Part shown: piece by piece, positions 47,619 through 57,717 of the stretch
Position numbering within the stretch: position 1 is the first letter of the stretch
How the letters are laid out: every line of letters starts with the position of its first letter
From: Adenophora triphylla var. japonica
Lineage: Eukaryota > Streptophyta > Magnoliopsida > Asterales > Campanulaceae
Direction of reading: 5' to 3'
DNA length: 64,000 nt
Assembly: GCA_022495995.1 (NCBI GenBank)
Contig: JAFEMH010000521.1
Coordinates: 186,001-250,000, forward strand
Program-made: the position numbers and the translations under genes
Notes under the pieces: generated by a model
The model's input: the letters and a program-made list of their open reading frames with translations, nothing else
What the model was told of the DNA's origin: nothing
The model's database searches: none

Positions 47619-47670
47619 GCCGTACGGCCTCTTTTGCCTCCCTCTCATGCCGGGCGGCTTCTTTCGCTCT
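47619..47670 (-). promoter_or_regulatory. Motif pair upstream of antisense gene 2, element B
   Basis: GCCGTACGGCCTCTTTTGCC is at 47619-47638 and GCCGGGCGGCTTCTTTCGCT at 47649-47668, about 147-196 bp upstream (minus strand) of the ATG at 47472. They are the same motif as before antisense gene 1 and in the LTR of B. Confidence 0.65.
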
Positions 47671-47854
47671 GAGCAAAAATTACCTTTTTGGCCCTGGACT
47701 TTCCACTTGGGCATATAATTCCTGTTATCCTTTAACTAGGATAACATCCTTTTCAGAAGATATCCTTTATCTCCTAAGCAAATAGACTTTCTTCCCCAGT
47801 CGCCTCTGTTACTCCCGTTATAACTGGAATGACGCTAGGTGACAACCTCCGAAT

Positions 47855-48295
47855 TGTCGAAATCTAAACTTTTGCTACCTCTATCACAAATTGAGAAGTA
47901 CGCTCAAGTTCCCTAAACTTAAGCTACCTCTATCACGAATAGAGAAGTACGCTCAAGTTCTCCTAACTTTAGCTACCTCTATCACAGATAGTGAAGTACG
48001 CTCAAGTTCTCCAAACTTTAGCTACCTCTATCACAGATAGTGAAGTACGCTCAAGTTCTCCAAACTTAAGCTACCTCTATCACGAATAGAGAAGTACGCT
48101 CAAGTTCTCCAAACTTAAGCTACCTCTATCACAGATTGAGAAGTACGCTCAAGTTCTCCAAACTTAAGCTACCTCTATCACGAATAGAGAAGTACGCTCA
48201 AGTTCTCCAAACTTTAGCTACCTCTATCACAGATAGTGAAGTACGCTCAAGTTCTCCAAACTTTAGCTACCTCTATCAACTCGATAGTGACGTAA
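47855..48295. repeat. 49-bp tandem array, about 9 copies, element B 3' region
   Basis: The unit is GCTACCTCTATCACGAATAG, AGAAGTACGCTCAAGTTCTC, CAAACTTAA. Each holds the short inverted repeat CTCTATCACGAATAGAG. Two unit types (AATAGAG and GATAGTG) alternate irregularly. No gene is present. Confidence 0.95.
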
Positions 48296-48893
48296 GCTCT
48301 AGTATCCAATCAGGTGACAACCTCCATTAATTGTCAAAACTTCAAGGATCCTAGACATCGTTCCTAACCTATCTAGTGATGCTTGAACTACGATCAAGGC
48401 TTGATTCCTCCGAGATACATAGGTAGCCTTTCATAAAAGGTCCAGCCATCCGACCGCAGTGGTCACCCTTTTTCCATCATCGCTCCTCAGTGGTGAGGCA
48501 GCCTTTCATAAAGGTCCAGCCATCAGACCACATTGGTCACTTCTTTGTCATTCATCACTCCTCAGTGGTGAAGTAGCCCCTCATAAAGGTCCCGATATCC
48601 GACCGCATCGGTCACCTCTAGCATATCCCCAGTAGGATCAATCGCCTAACCTCCTAGGTCACTTTCTCTTCTATTTCCCCGGCAAGAGACCAGTTTTCTC
48701 TCCGCTATTCCCCTGCGGATCTTATTCCGAACTACGATCTGGCTTGATTCCCACTCGGGATACGTAGGTAGCCTTCCAGAGGTTCAGCCACTCGACTGTC
48801 TTGGTCACCTAATTCGTCTCGGCATTCGCCAGATCGGATCCTTTTCTATCGACAACCCCACTCGCCCTGCAAGTGACGTTGCCGAGGGGCTTC
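48296..48893 (+). other. Element B pre-LTR block and polypurine tract
   Basis: A 60-bp theme (GGTAGCCTTTCATAAAAGGT, CCAGCCATCCGACCGCAGTG) is repeated three times at 48421-48610. GAACTACGAT...TTGATTCC...GATACATAGGTAGCC occurs at about 48389 and again at about 48730 (GGATACGTAGGTAGCC). GCCGAGGGGCTTC at 48881-48893 abuts the LTR and is the likely polypurine tract. Confidence 0.7.
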
Positions 48894-50627
48894 TGTAAGT
48901 ACCCAAATCTGGCTCATGCCTTCCGAATAAGTTTCCCGGTAATTCCCCGGACTTTCCTAGAGTTCCGGAGCAATTCCGGAACCGTTCCAAACCTCCCAAG
49001 GGCTGAAGGGATTGCTCTAAATTAAAAGGACACGTTTTAATTGATTTAGGCATCCTTCTAGAATTGCCACCTTGCATGATTCTAGAAACATGCTGAGTCA
49101 CACAGGATAATGCCGCACGACTGCATTAGCCAAGAACCCCTAGCCGCACGGCCTCATTAGCCTTATCCAGACTGCCTATAAATAGAGCTCTCCTCTTCCC
49201 ATTTTAGAAAAGAAAAAACACAGACAATACACCATACTTAGCTCCAAAACTCTCCCAAAACACTGCTGCAAGATCAAGAGGTTGAAGAAAGCCAAGAAAC
49301 CACCTCCCTCCTCCTTGAAGCCTCCAAAGTTGGTCCTTCCACCAAGCAAAACCCAAAGAATAAGAGGTCACCACCATTGGTAACCTCTCACTCCCTTACC
49401 TTGCATTATACTTGCTCTATGTGATTTAATTGCTCATTGCATTCATAATTGCCATTATCTTGCTTGGGACTTGGCACTTATCATTAAAGATCATATCTTT
49501 ATCATATCCCCTTTCCCTTTGCATCCTTTGCATGAAATAAGCATCATTTGCTATTAAAAATGTAATCTTTATATTCAAAGGTGCATCCTTTGCACCTAAA
49601 AATCCCTTTTTTTACATAAAAATGTCATCTTTATGCATCCTTTGCTCATAAAAATGCAATCTTTACATTCAAAATGCATCCTTTGCATATAAAAATCATG
49701 TATTTACCATAAAGGTGCATCCTTTGCATCTAAAACCCATTTTCATGCATCCTTTGCATCAAAGATCATCTTTTTATCATCAAATTAGCATCCTTTGCAT
49801 ATTAAATACTATTTTCCACCATAAAAATGCATCCTTTGCATAAAAATCATGTCTTTATATAAAAAAGCATCCTTTGCAATCAAAAGCATCCTTTGCAATC
49901 CAAAAATGTCATTTTTTCACTAAAAATGTCATTTTTACATGCATTCCCCCATGTCCCCATTAGCAACCTTCGGAACGGACCGGTGTAAAGATCCTATCTT
50001 TACATCGTTTCTTCCATTAAAGGTGCCACAATCTCTTTAGAAAGGGATAAACCTTGAACCTATATCTTCGATTATCTCTTAAGACGAGCATGAAGCGTCT
50101 ATAAGCTCAATCGTCTTAAGGTGTAGGATTGATGGGCTAAGGTCACTCCTTTCCTAAAGAACCTCATTTTGGACTATAAAAGAGAGTCTTTCTCTCGATC
50201 ACGCAAGTCCCAAGGTTAAAAAGCGATGATCACAAGTCCAAGATGAGGACGGGATCAAAATCCCGAACACATAAAAATCCAAGGAATCCCGAACGACAAC
50301 CAACTAAATGGTTTGTACGTCCGGAAGACAACTTGGGACATTCCCCCCCCCCCGTCTCTTTTCAAACACATGCACACAAGAAAGCACGCAAGCAAGCACG
50401 ATAAATGGAATCTAGAGAGACTTGCTACGGCAAGGCACCTTGGGTGAACGACGATCCGTTCTTCCCAAGGGGTAACTTAACCTCCGAACCCTAAATCCTT
50501 TTTTTCAAAGTTTTGAGGAAATCAAAATGGCGTGGCGACTCTGTTTTTCAAATTAAACCGGATGTTTTCAAACTCGCGTGAATCCGATCTAAAAAAACAA
50601 ATATTAGAATTTGGGCACACATTCATA
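48894..50627 (+). repeat. Element B 3' LTR
   Basis: 1734 bp, starting TGTAAGTACCC and ending CACATTCATA, so the terminal CA is changed to TA. It is followed by the GGCCT target duplication at 50628. Same motif pair, TATA box (49177-49184) and GCATCCTTTGCAT words as the 5' LTR. Confidence 0.95.
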
Positions 50628-50885
50628 GGCCTGCTTCATCAACTCCGTTACTAATGTGTCCAAACCCAAATCCTGCAAAACCGGCATGTGAAGGAAAGTA
50701 GTGACATGGAATTTCCTACCCTCCAAATTCCGCCATTTTTTCTTTTGAGCAGAGGTCAAATGGGCCAAACCCATATAAGGTAATGATGCATTAGGGAGAG
50801 TGGGATCATTTGGGACTACGGGCGGTGGGTTTTGTCTACCCCTCTTGTTGCTACCCCCTCTAACGTCTCTCTCCTTAGGAGGCAT
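50628..50885 (-). pseudogene. CACTA accessory gene, 5' part
   Basis: The start is the ATG at 50885 (MPPKERDVRGGSNKRGRQ), chosen for its basic Arg/Lys/Gly start typical of this family. It reads LTSAQKKKWRNLEGRKFH and TTFLHMPVLQDLGLDTLVTE, then runs into the LTR of B. After removal of B and one GGCCT, the frame passes without shift into the part at 32467. The gene was therefore broken by this insertion. The transposase promoter-like block is repeated upstream, at 51023-51056. Confidence 0.65.
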
Positions 50886-51022
50886 ATTTTCAACACAAAA
50901 ACCAACTGCAAAACCTCCACACAAAAATCACAAAGAAAGTGCAACAATAAATACACCACCACAATCAAATTCTCCTTCCAATTCCCAACCGAGCCACCAC
51001 ACTACAGTTTCAGTACAACCCA

Positions 51023-51230
51023 CCTATATATAAGACGGAGAGACACAAATTTTAGTAATAACATTGTCTTAGTCAATAGTAAGAAAAAAAGATCTAAACA
51101 AATACATATTACAAGTAACAATATTAATATTCAACCATACAAAAATAACAAGTTTGATTGAAACATGAAACATAAGTAATAACATTGTCTTAGTAATAGT
51201 AAGCAAATAAGATCTAAACAAATACTACTC
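51023..51230 (-). promoter_or_regulatory. Promoter-like block of the accessory gene and adjoining direct repeat
   Basis: ACCTATATATAAGACGGAGA followed by GACACAAATTTTAG (51022-51055) equals 54942-54975, upstream of the transposase gene, with one mismatch. On the minus strand it offers TATATATAGG about 140 bp before the ATG at 50885. From 51060 the direct repeat also found at 31090-31300 follows. Confidence 0.6.
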
Positions 51231-51233
51231 AAA

Positions 51234-54200
51234 CTAATCATCATCATTATCGGCCATATCAACATCATCATTATCGGCCATATCAACATCAACATCATTA
51301 ATATTAGTAGTTTCAATCTCGACTCCATCAACTCCCTCTCGCACCCACGATGTTTCTTTGTTAGCAACATTTTCATCCAGATCTTGTGAGAAAAATGGTA
51401 CCAATTGTGGAATCGAATCACAAACTTGTTTATCATCATTTGAATATATGTCAAAACTATCTCTTGGTGTAATCCTCATCACAACTTTCCAATCACTTTC
51501 TATAGGATCTTTAACATACCAAACTTGCTCAGCTTGAGATGCTAATATGAATGGTTCATCACCAACTCGATTATCCTTATACAACTTGTGATTGAAGTTT
51601 ACAAGAGTAAATTTTTTATCATCTTCCATCTTGCCTGTCCGGTTATCAACCCAATCACATTTAAACAATACAAATCTTATTGAGTTGCTATAATGAATTT
51701 CAAGGATCTCAATCAACTCCCCATAGAAGTTAACATCCCCTACAATGGGATTATTATCCTTTCGGCTTGCAAAACTTGTCACGCTTGCATTTAGCATGAC
51801 TCTACTATTTTGAGTTTTCCTCCGTCTATCGACATCCTTCACTCGAAATCGAAAATCATTTATTATGTAAGACTGAAACCGCCTCGCATCCATATGAGGA
51901 CCCAATGCATGACTTTTAATTCTTTCGGGAACTACATATTTCGTCGTGCATACCTTTTATAAAAAACAAAATTTAATAAGAAAATATTTAAAACAATAAA
52001 TTGAAAGTATCATATGAAAGTGGTTTCATACTTACATAATCCTTAAACTAGCTAACAAACTTATCATTATGTTCTTTCTCTATAAGATGTCGTTGATTAC
52101 AAGGTAGTGTCTCCCTCAAATGTGCACGATGCATTCTGAGCATATTGGAAATATGAATTAAGTATTAATTTAAAATATAAAAGATATAAGGAATGTAAGC
52201 CTCATGTAAGGAATCACTTACTCTAGGTATTGTTCAACATCTTCAATATTGAAAAGCATATATCTATACGCTTGTACTCGTGCGATGTAATCAAGGGTAA
52301 TTATCTCTTCTTTTCCTATAAAGCGGCCTAACTCGTCAACGTCATCATCATTTCTTCTAGGATGATTGGAATTTGTCTCAATGTCTTCCAAATATTGTGT
52401 ACAAAAAGTCATGCATTCTTCAGCCACAATTGCCTTAGCTATGGAGGCCTCGGGGTGGGCTCGATTTCGAACATATAATTTTAATGTAAGTAGAAACCTA
52501 CAAAAATATTTACTTATGCTAAACCAGATGTAAAAAGGATTTTAACTTTTTTCAAAGTAAATTTGATATGGATGTACCTCTCTACCGGATACATCCAACG
52601 AAATTGTATTGGGCCTGCTAGCAAGGCCTCCTCAGCTAAATGCACCGGCAAGTGCTCCATAACATCAAAGAAAGCTGGTGGGAATATTTTCTCGAGAGCG
52701 CATAGTGTGATAGCCATCTGATCTTGTATCTTTTCGAGATCAGCAAGTGTATTCACCTTTAAGGATAATTGCCTAAAGAAATTTGCCAACTCAATAATGG
52801 CTTTTACAACAGAAGTAGGCAACGCTTTTTGAACAGCTAAAGGGAGTAGTTGTTGGATCAAAATATGACTATCATGGCTCTTAAGACCCCAAATAGTTCT
52901 TTCCTCTAGAAATACACAACGAGATATGCTTGACGAGTAGCCATCAGGGACTTTGACTCCCTTTAGAACTTTCAAGAATGTGTCTTTATGCTTCTTACTC
53001 ATTGTGAACTGAGCCATAGGCATAATTTCTTTGCGAGATGGAAGCATTTGTAGATGCAATGGTTTTTGAATGTTCATCTCTTTTAGGTCTCTTCTTGCTT
53101 TCTCATTATCTTTTGATTTCCCCGCAGTACCTAACAGAGTATGTAGCACATTATCACACACATTTTTTTCAATGTGCATAACATCAAGATTATGACGAAC
53201 ATGATTATTTGCCCAATATGGAAACTCAAAGAAGATACTCCTCTTTTTCCAATTGTGACACAACTTAGGAACCTTTCTCTTCTCCAACTTGGCTTGTTGC
53301 TTCTCACCGTCTTCTCTTTTCCTCTTTTTAATAACATCTTCTATTTTATACTCTGTTTCCATATTTTCAACTTGTTTAAGCAATTTTGTTCCAAACAATA
53401 ACTTGGGCTTATCTCTCACTTCATGAGTACCATCAAAAGAGCTTTTATCCTTACGAAAAGCATGACTCCTAGGCAAGAAGCGTCGATGACCAATATAACA
53501 ATACTTGCCACCATGATCCAACCATCGTGCTTGAGGTCTCACATTGCAACAAGGGCAAGCATATTCACCTTTAGTGCTCCATCCAGACAACATTGCATAT
53601 GCATGAAAGTCATTTATTGTCCATAATAGTGAAGCTCGTAAAGTAAACAACTCGTTCCTTGATGCATCATAAGTTGATATACCATCTTCCCACAATTCCT
53701 TCAACCCATCAATTAACAGTTGGAGATACACATCTATCTTGTTGCCCGGCCCTTTTGGGCCTTGAGTAAGCACCAACAAGAAGAAATATGGCTATTTCAT
53801 GCATAACCAAGGTGAAAGATTGTATGGCATAAGCACAACCGGCCAAGTACTGTGAGATATAGTCATTGTTCTGAAAGGATTAAATTCATCAGATGCTAAT
53901 CCCAATCTAACATTCCGAATTTCACTTGAAAATAATGGATAACGTTCATCGAATCCCTTCCACTCATGAGAGTCTGCAGGATGCCTCAGCACACCATCGT
54001 CTATTCTTTTCTCAGCATGCCATCTCATGAGTGTCGCGGTCTTAGATGACCAATACAACCTTTGCAACCTTGTCTTTAAGGGAAAATACCATACTTTCTT
54101 CATCGCTACCTTCTTGGGAAGTTTATTCTTGCCACTTGTTTTCGCACCTTCACCACTACCCCCTTCTTCTTGTTGCTTATATCTAGAGGCTCCACAAATT

Positions 54201-54910
54201 TCACATTTAGTAAGTTTTTCAGTTTCATTTCGAAACAACATACAATGATTAATGCACGCGTCCCATGTTTTATAACTGAAACCCAAATCTGCAGTCATCT
54301 TGTACGCCTCACGATAGGAACTTGGCACTTTTGCTGACTGAGGCTATGCCCTAATGAAAATTTTTAATAAAGAAGTAAATCCCTTATCGGCCACTCGATA
54401 ATTAGCCTTCCAGTGCATAAGTTCTACAATAAATGAGAGTACTGTAAACTTATCATACCCTTCCCATAAGGCTTGATCAGCATCTCTCAAAACTCTAAGA
54501 AACTTTGCGGTGGCTGCATATGATTGTACGATTTCTTCAATTCCTGGCTGGTTACTATCCGGCATACCCATCCCATCATGTACCATTCGCCTCATACAAT
54601 CTTGCACGCCCAATTCAATTTCAATGCCATCTTCAGTTGTCCTATCATTATTATCATTCTTATACGCCGAAATGTATTCTTCCCCATGCCTAGTCTAATT
54701 CTTGTAATCTTTTTGAAATCCCACTTCAATACAATGTGATTTCACGGTTGCACGATCTTTTTGGTAACGATTTGCGCATTTTTTACAAGGACAATGTATT
54801 TCTTTAGCACCAACAGACTTTTTTGAGAATGCAAAATCGAGGAAGTTGTCAATCTCAGACATATACTCATTTGAAATCCGGTTACCCAAATCAATCCAAC
54901 TTTTGTCCAT
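51234..54910 (-). pseudogene. TNP2-type (CACTA) transposase gene with DUF4218 and DUF4216 parts
   Basis: Minus-strand exons are 54910-52578, 52497-52222, 52135-52036 and 51953-51234. Introns are GT-AG and the joined exons restore family motifs (RYVRN-like LKLYVRNRA). Order of parts: transposase-associated domain (MDKSWIDLGNRISNEYMS, CPCKKCANRYQKD), TNP2 core (YKTWDACINHCMLFRNE, HEWKGFDERYPLFSSEIRNV, ACPCCNVRPQARWL, LDVMHIEKNVCDNVLHTLLG), DUF4218 (ALEKIFPPAFFDVMEHLPVH), and DUF4216 (QVWYVKDPIESDWKVVM). Exon 1 has no frameshift but three in-frame TAGs (near 54695, 54344 and 53792), and exon 3 has one more TAG. The enzyme would cut and join transposon ends in the nucleus; this copy cannot. Confidence 0.9.
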
Positions 54911-54941
54911 ATATGACTTGATATTTTTAACGTTAAAATAC

Positions 54942-54975
54942 AACCTATATATAAGACCGAGAGACACAAATTTTA
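54942..54975 (-). promoter_or_regulatory. Promoter-like block of the transposase gene
   Basis: On the minus strand TATATATAGG (about 54956-54945) precedes the ATG at 54910 by about 35 bp, within the 34-bp block shared with 51022-51055. If this is a true TATA box the 5' leader would be very short. Confidence 0.5.
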
Positions 54976-56390
54976 GAATAAAAATAAACTCATAAACAAA
55001 CATAGTCTAAATATGTACAACTTTTGGCTCGATAGATAATATACATTGTTGGAACCTAGCCTATTAGTCGAGCTTGGGCCCATGATATAGTATAACCCCA
55101 TGACAACATTCATCCGTTCTCTCTCACAAGCCCCCCCTAATTGAGAAGCTAATAATATGTAACGTGATATAAATGATTCATATAGTAGCATTAAGGGATG
55201 ATTTCAAATCTAATGACTAGCTAAATGAGCGTCGATCTTTTTTATTTTGAGAGACATTTTGGAATAGTTGCTTTAAGGGTATTCTAGTGGACCACTTTTG
55301 TAAGCTTTTCTTCTCAATAAATCTAGTTACCAATCCTAACTCCCACCACCACCTAGACACACATGCACGCCAACAAAAATATCTATTACAACAGTGGACA
55401 GAGAGTGACATACACTCACATATAGGAGGGAGGGAGAGAGAGATACCTTAAGAACAGTAGTTCTTTTGTTGAGCACACATGAACAGACTAATCCAAAGAA
55501 TTCAACTCTTACAAGAGCAGGTTACAGATACGACTCAATAAGATGCTCGAGATACATGGTTTAGACACAAACAAATAACACTCTGGAATGAAGCAGCACT
55601 CTAATGTGATTATTTATTGAGCACACATGTATAGGGTCAATACTCAATACTCAATATGAAGCAGCAAGTCAGCAACATGGCAGCCAGTACACCAAATGAA
55701 TGCTTACAAACAATACACAGTACCAATTCTTCTGCTAAACCATACGCAATAGTTATTTCACATATAAAAATGTATTCTGGTTATCTTTATTTCGATCATT
55801 CAGAGATGCTTTACTATCATACAATCTTGGCAATATGCTTATAGATTGACTTGATGTGTCATCTTCATGGCATTCAACTTAGTTTTCCTTTAGTTGGAAT
55901 CCCATGTTGAGTATGGTCGCCGACTCTATCAAGTACTGGAGCCCTTTAGTTATGAGGAATGAGTTGAGTGTGGGGTTTTATAGTCTTCTTGCATTACCTA
56001 TCTTAACAACAAGATTATGGATCCAACTAAAGTTTTCTTCACAAGACTTAAATAATAACTCTAGAATGCTACAGACCATGTAAGGTTTTATCTGTCTTTT
56101 CATCAAGTTGGATTGATCCCAATTTTCCGTAGTTGAACTTTGCTTTTAGCTGAACCCATTATCAGTGCATCATTCTACCTAGTTATACTTAACCTAGGTG
56201 ACATTTTCTGAATCCAAGTCTTTGAATAATACCATTTCTTCTTACAGATTTGACAAACTTGACACCTGCTTCTTTCATTACTTAAAGTGGCTACTTAAAG
56301 AAGAATATTGTTTGGTGTTTTTAATTCTTTCCCACGAGGATATGATCAATAGAACAATAGTTATTTCACATATAAAACAACATCAACAGC
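54976..56390. other. CACTA 5' non-coding region
   Basis: AT-rich sequence with no credible gene; all open frames are below 75 codons and show no family pattern. It lies between the transposase promoter and the right subterminal region and may hold the transposon's own 5' leader. Confidence 0.4.
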
Positions 56391-56453
56391 AACAACAACA
56401 ACAGTAACAGCAACAGCAACAGTAACAGCAACAACAACAACAACAACAACAAT
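56391..56453. repeat. CAA/CAG trinucleotide microsatellite
   Basis: About 60 bp of CAACAG and CAA units, with two TAA interruptions on the plus strand, ending just before the 56460 duplication. Confidence 0.95.
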
Positions 56454-56459
56454 GAACAT

Positions 56460-56800
56460 ATCACACCACCAAGAACAACAAAACCCAGAAATTAAAAGTA
56501 AATCATAAAAGGGGGAAGAAATGTATATCTGATTTGTTGTTGATCGAAGAAAACACGGTCGCTATGAAGGTCACCGGCGGCGTCGCAAATTGCCCTAGAG
56601 GAGAGAGAGAGAGAGAAATCGAACAAGAGGTTTCAATAACCCACCACCAAGAACAAAAAAAACCCAAAAATTAAAAGTAAATCAGAAAAGGGGAAAGAAA
56701 TGTATACCTGATTCATTGTTGATCGAAGAAAACACGGTCGCTATGGTCACCGGCGATGTCGCAAATTGCCCTAGAGGAGAGAGAGAGAGAGAGCGAGAGA
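56460..56800. repeat. About 170-bp tandem duplication near CACTA right end
   Basis: Two copies (56460-56625 and 56640-56797) share CACCACCAAGAACAACAAAA, TGATCGAAGAAAACACGGTC and GTCGCAAATTGCCCTAGAGG, each ending in a GA microsatellite. They differ by small indels. Confidence 0.85.
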
Positions 56801-56864
56801 AAGATGACCATTGGTTTTTGCGCGAACTGAGAGTGTGAAATTTTGGGTTCCCAGTATTTATTGA

Positions 56865-57205
56865 TATTTACGGCGGATATTATACACCGCCATAAATATT
56901 ATGCACTATTTACGGCGAACGCGTGTCAACCGCCGAATATATTAACTATTTACGGCGGCTAATTATATACCGTCGTATATAACTTAAATCTCAAATACGT
57001 ATACGTCAAATGTACGTATATAAAGTATATATGGCGGCTTGAGTCCGCCCTATATAACAAATATATACGGCGGTTGTGTATACCGCCGTATATATTAGTT
57101 ATATATGGCGGACGTCTGTATTTCGCCGTATATAACTATTATATACGGAGGACGCGTATCACCCACCGAAAATGAGTGCAGTAAATAACCAACTTTCTTG
57201 TAGTG
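56865..57205. repeat. CACTA right terminal and subterminal repeats
   Basis: Inverted pairs of TATACGGCGG and CCGCCGTATA, some as TTTACGGCGG, recur about eight times, as at the left end. The terminus is CTTTCTTGTAGTG at 57193-57205, followed by the TTT target duplication. Confidence 0.9.
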
Positions 57206-57698
57206 TTTGTCAACCTTGTTGATAAACAAACATCAAAGCTCGAATCAAGGACCAAGGCGAAGCTCTGTCCACATCAAGATTTGACTCTAAACTTGAGTCG
57301 AAACTCTGTCCGAGTCTCTTCACACGAGGTAATCTTCCTCTTCCCCTTTCTAATTGATTGTTAGAGTGGTATAATACATCAAACCTAGGATCGGCCTAGA
57401 GCCTCCCCAAATCATGGGGAGGGTCTCGAAGCAATCAATCCTATATTCCGTTTAACCTCGTTAAATGGATCTTTTTTTACTTACTTATTTAAAACGTCTT
57501 TTTCTTTGAAAACCTCTCTTTTAGCAAGACCGAGCTTCGAATTTGGTGGAATGGGTGCTCCTTGACCTTCCCATTCCATAACCTAAGCCCCGAACCCAAA
57601 ATCTCTTTTTCAAATGGTTTTTTCTATATTCCAAACAAATAATATAGGTGGCGACTCAAAATGATGTGAAAAATAGAAGAAATCCGCGCATCGCTACA
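57206..57698 (+). repeat. Element D 5' LTR, right part
   Basis: This continues 25890-26338 after the CACTA insertion (the first TTT is the duplicated target). It ends CGCTACA one base before the primer binding site. It includes TGGCGACTC at 57649-57657. The complete LTR would be about 940 bp, about half the size of the LTRs of B and E. Confidence 0.75.
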
Positions 57699-57699
57699 G

Positions 57700-57717
57700 T
57701 GGCGACTCCGCTGGGGA
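57700..57717 (+). other. Element D primer binding site (tRNA-Arg)
   Basis: TGGCGACTCCGCTGGGGA, identical to that of element B, lies one base after the LTR end. Confidence 0.85.

Larger units (their letters stand above)
32473..50627 (+). mobile_element. Element B: structurally complete Tat/Ogre-like LTR retrotransposon
   Basis: It has two 1.73-kb LTRs, a tRNA-Arg-type primer binding site, gag, RT, RNase H and integrase on the plus strand. Two opposite-strand genes, a 49-bp tandem array, a polypurine tract and a GGCCT target duplication complete it. Total 18.2 kb. The protease motif is missing and the frames carry several stops and frameshifts, so it cannot move on its own. The LTRs differ by about 12 changes in the first 450 bp and mostly by substitution. 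It is the last insertion in the nest. Confidence 0.95.
26339..57205 (-). mobile_element. Element C: CACTA (En/Spm) DNA transposon containing element B
   Basis: Ends are CACTACAGGAAAT (26339) and, inverted, CACTACAAGAAAG (57205), the CACTA signature. Both are flanked by TTT (26336-26338 and 57206-57208), the 3-bp target duplication expected of the superfamily. Removing one TTT rejoins the LTR of D smoothly. Subterminal regions carry many TATACGGCGG and CCGCCGTATA boxes. Genes are on the minus strand: TNP2-type transposase, an accessory gene and a TnpA-like gene. Without the 18.2-kb element B the transposon is about 12.7 kb. Confidence 0.92.

Noticed and set aside
55010..56390. Host gene between CACTA transposase and its right end
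   Set aside because: No frame above 75 codons, no recognised motif or splice pattern, and both sides are transposon sequence.
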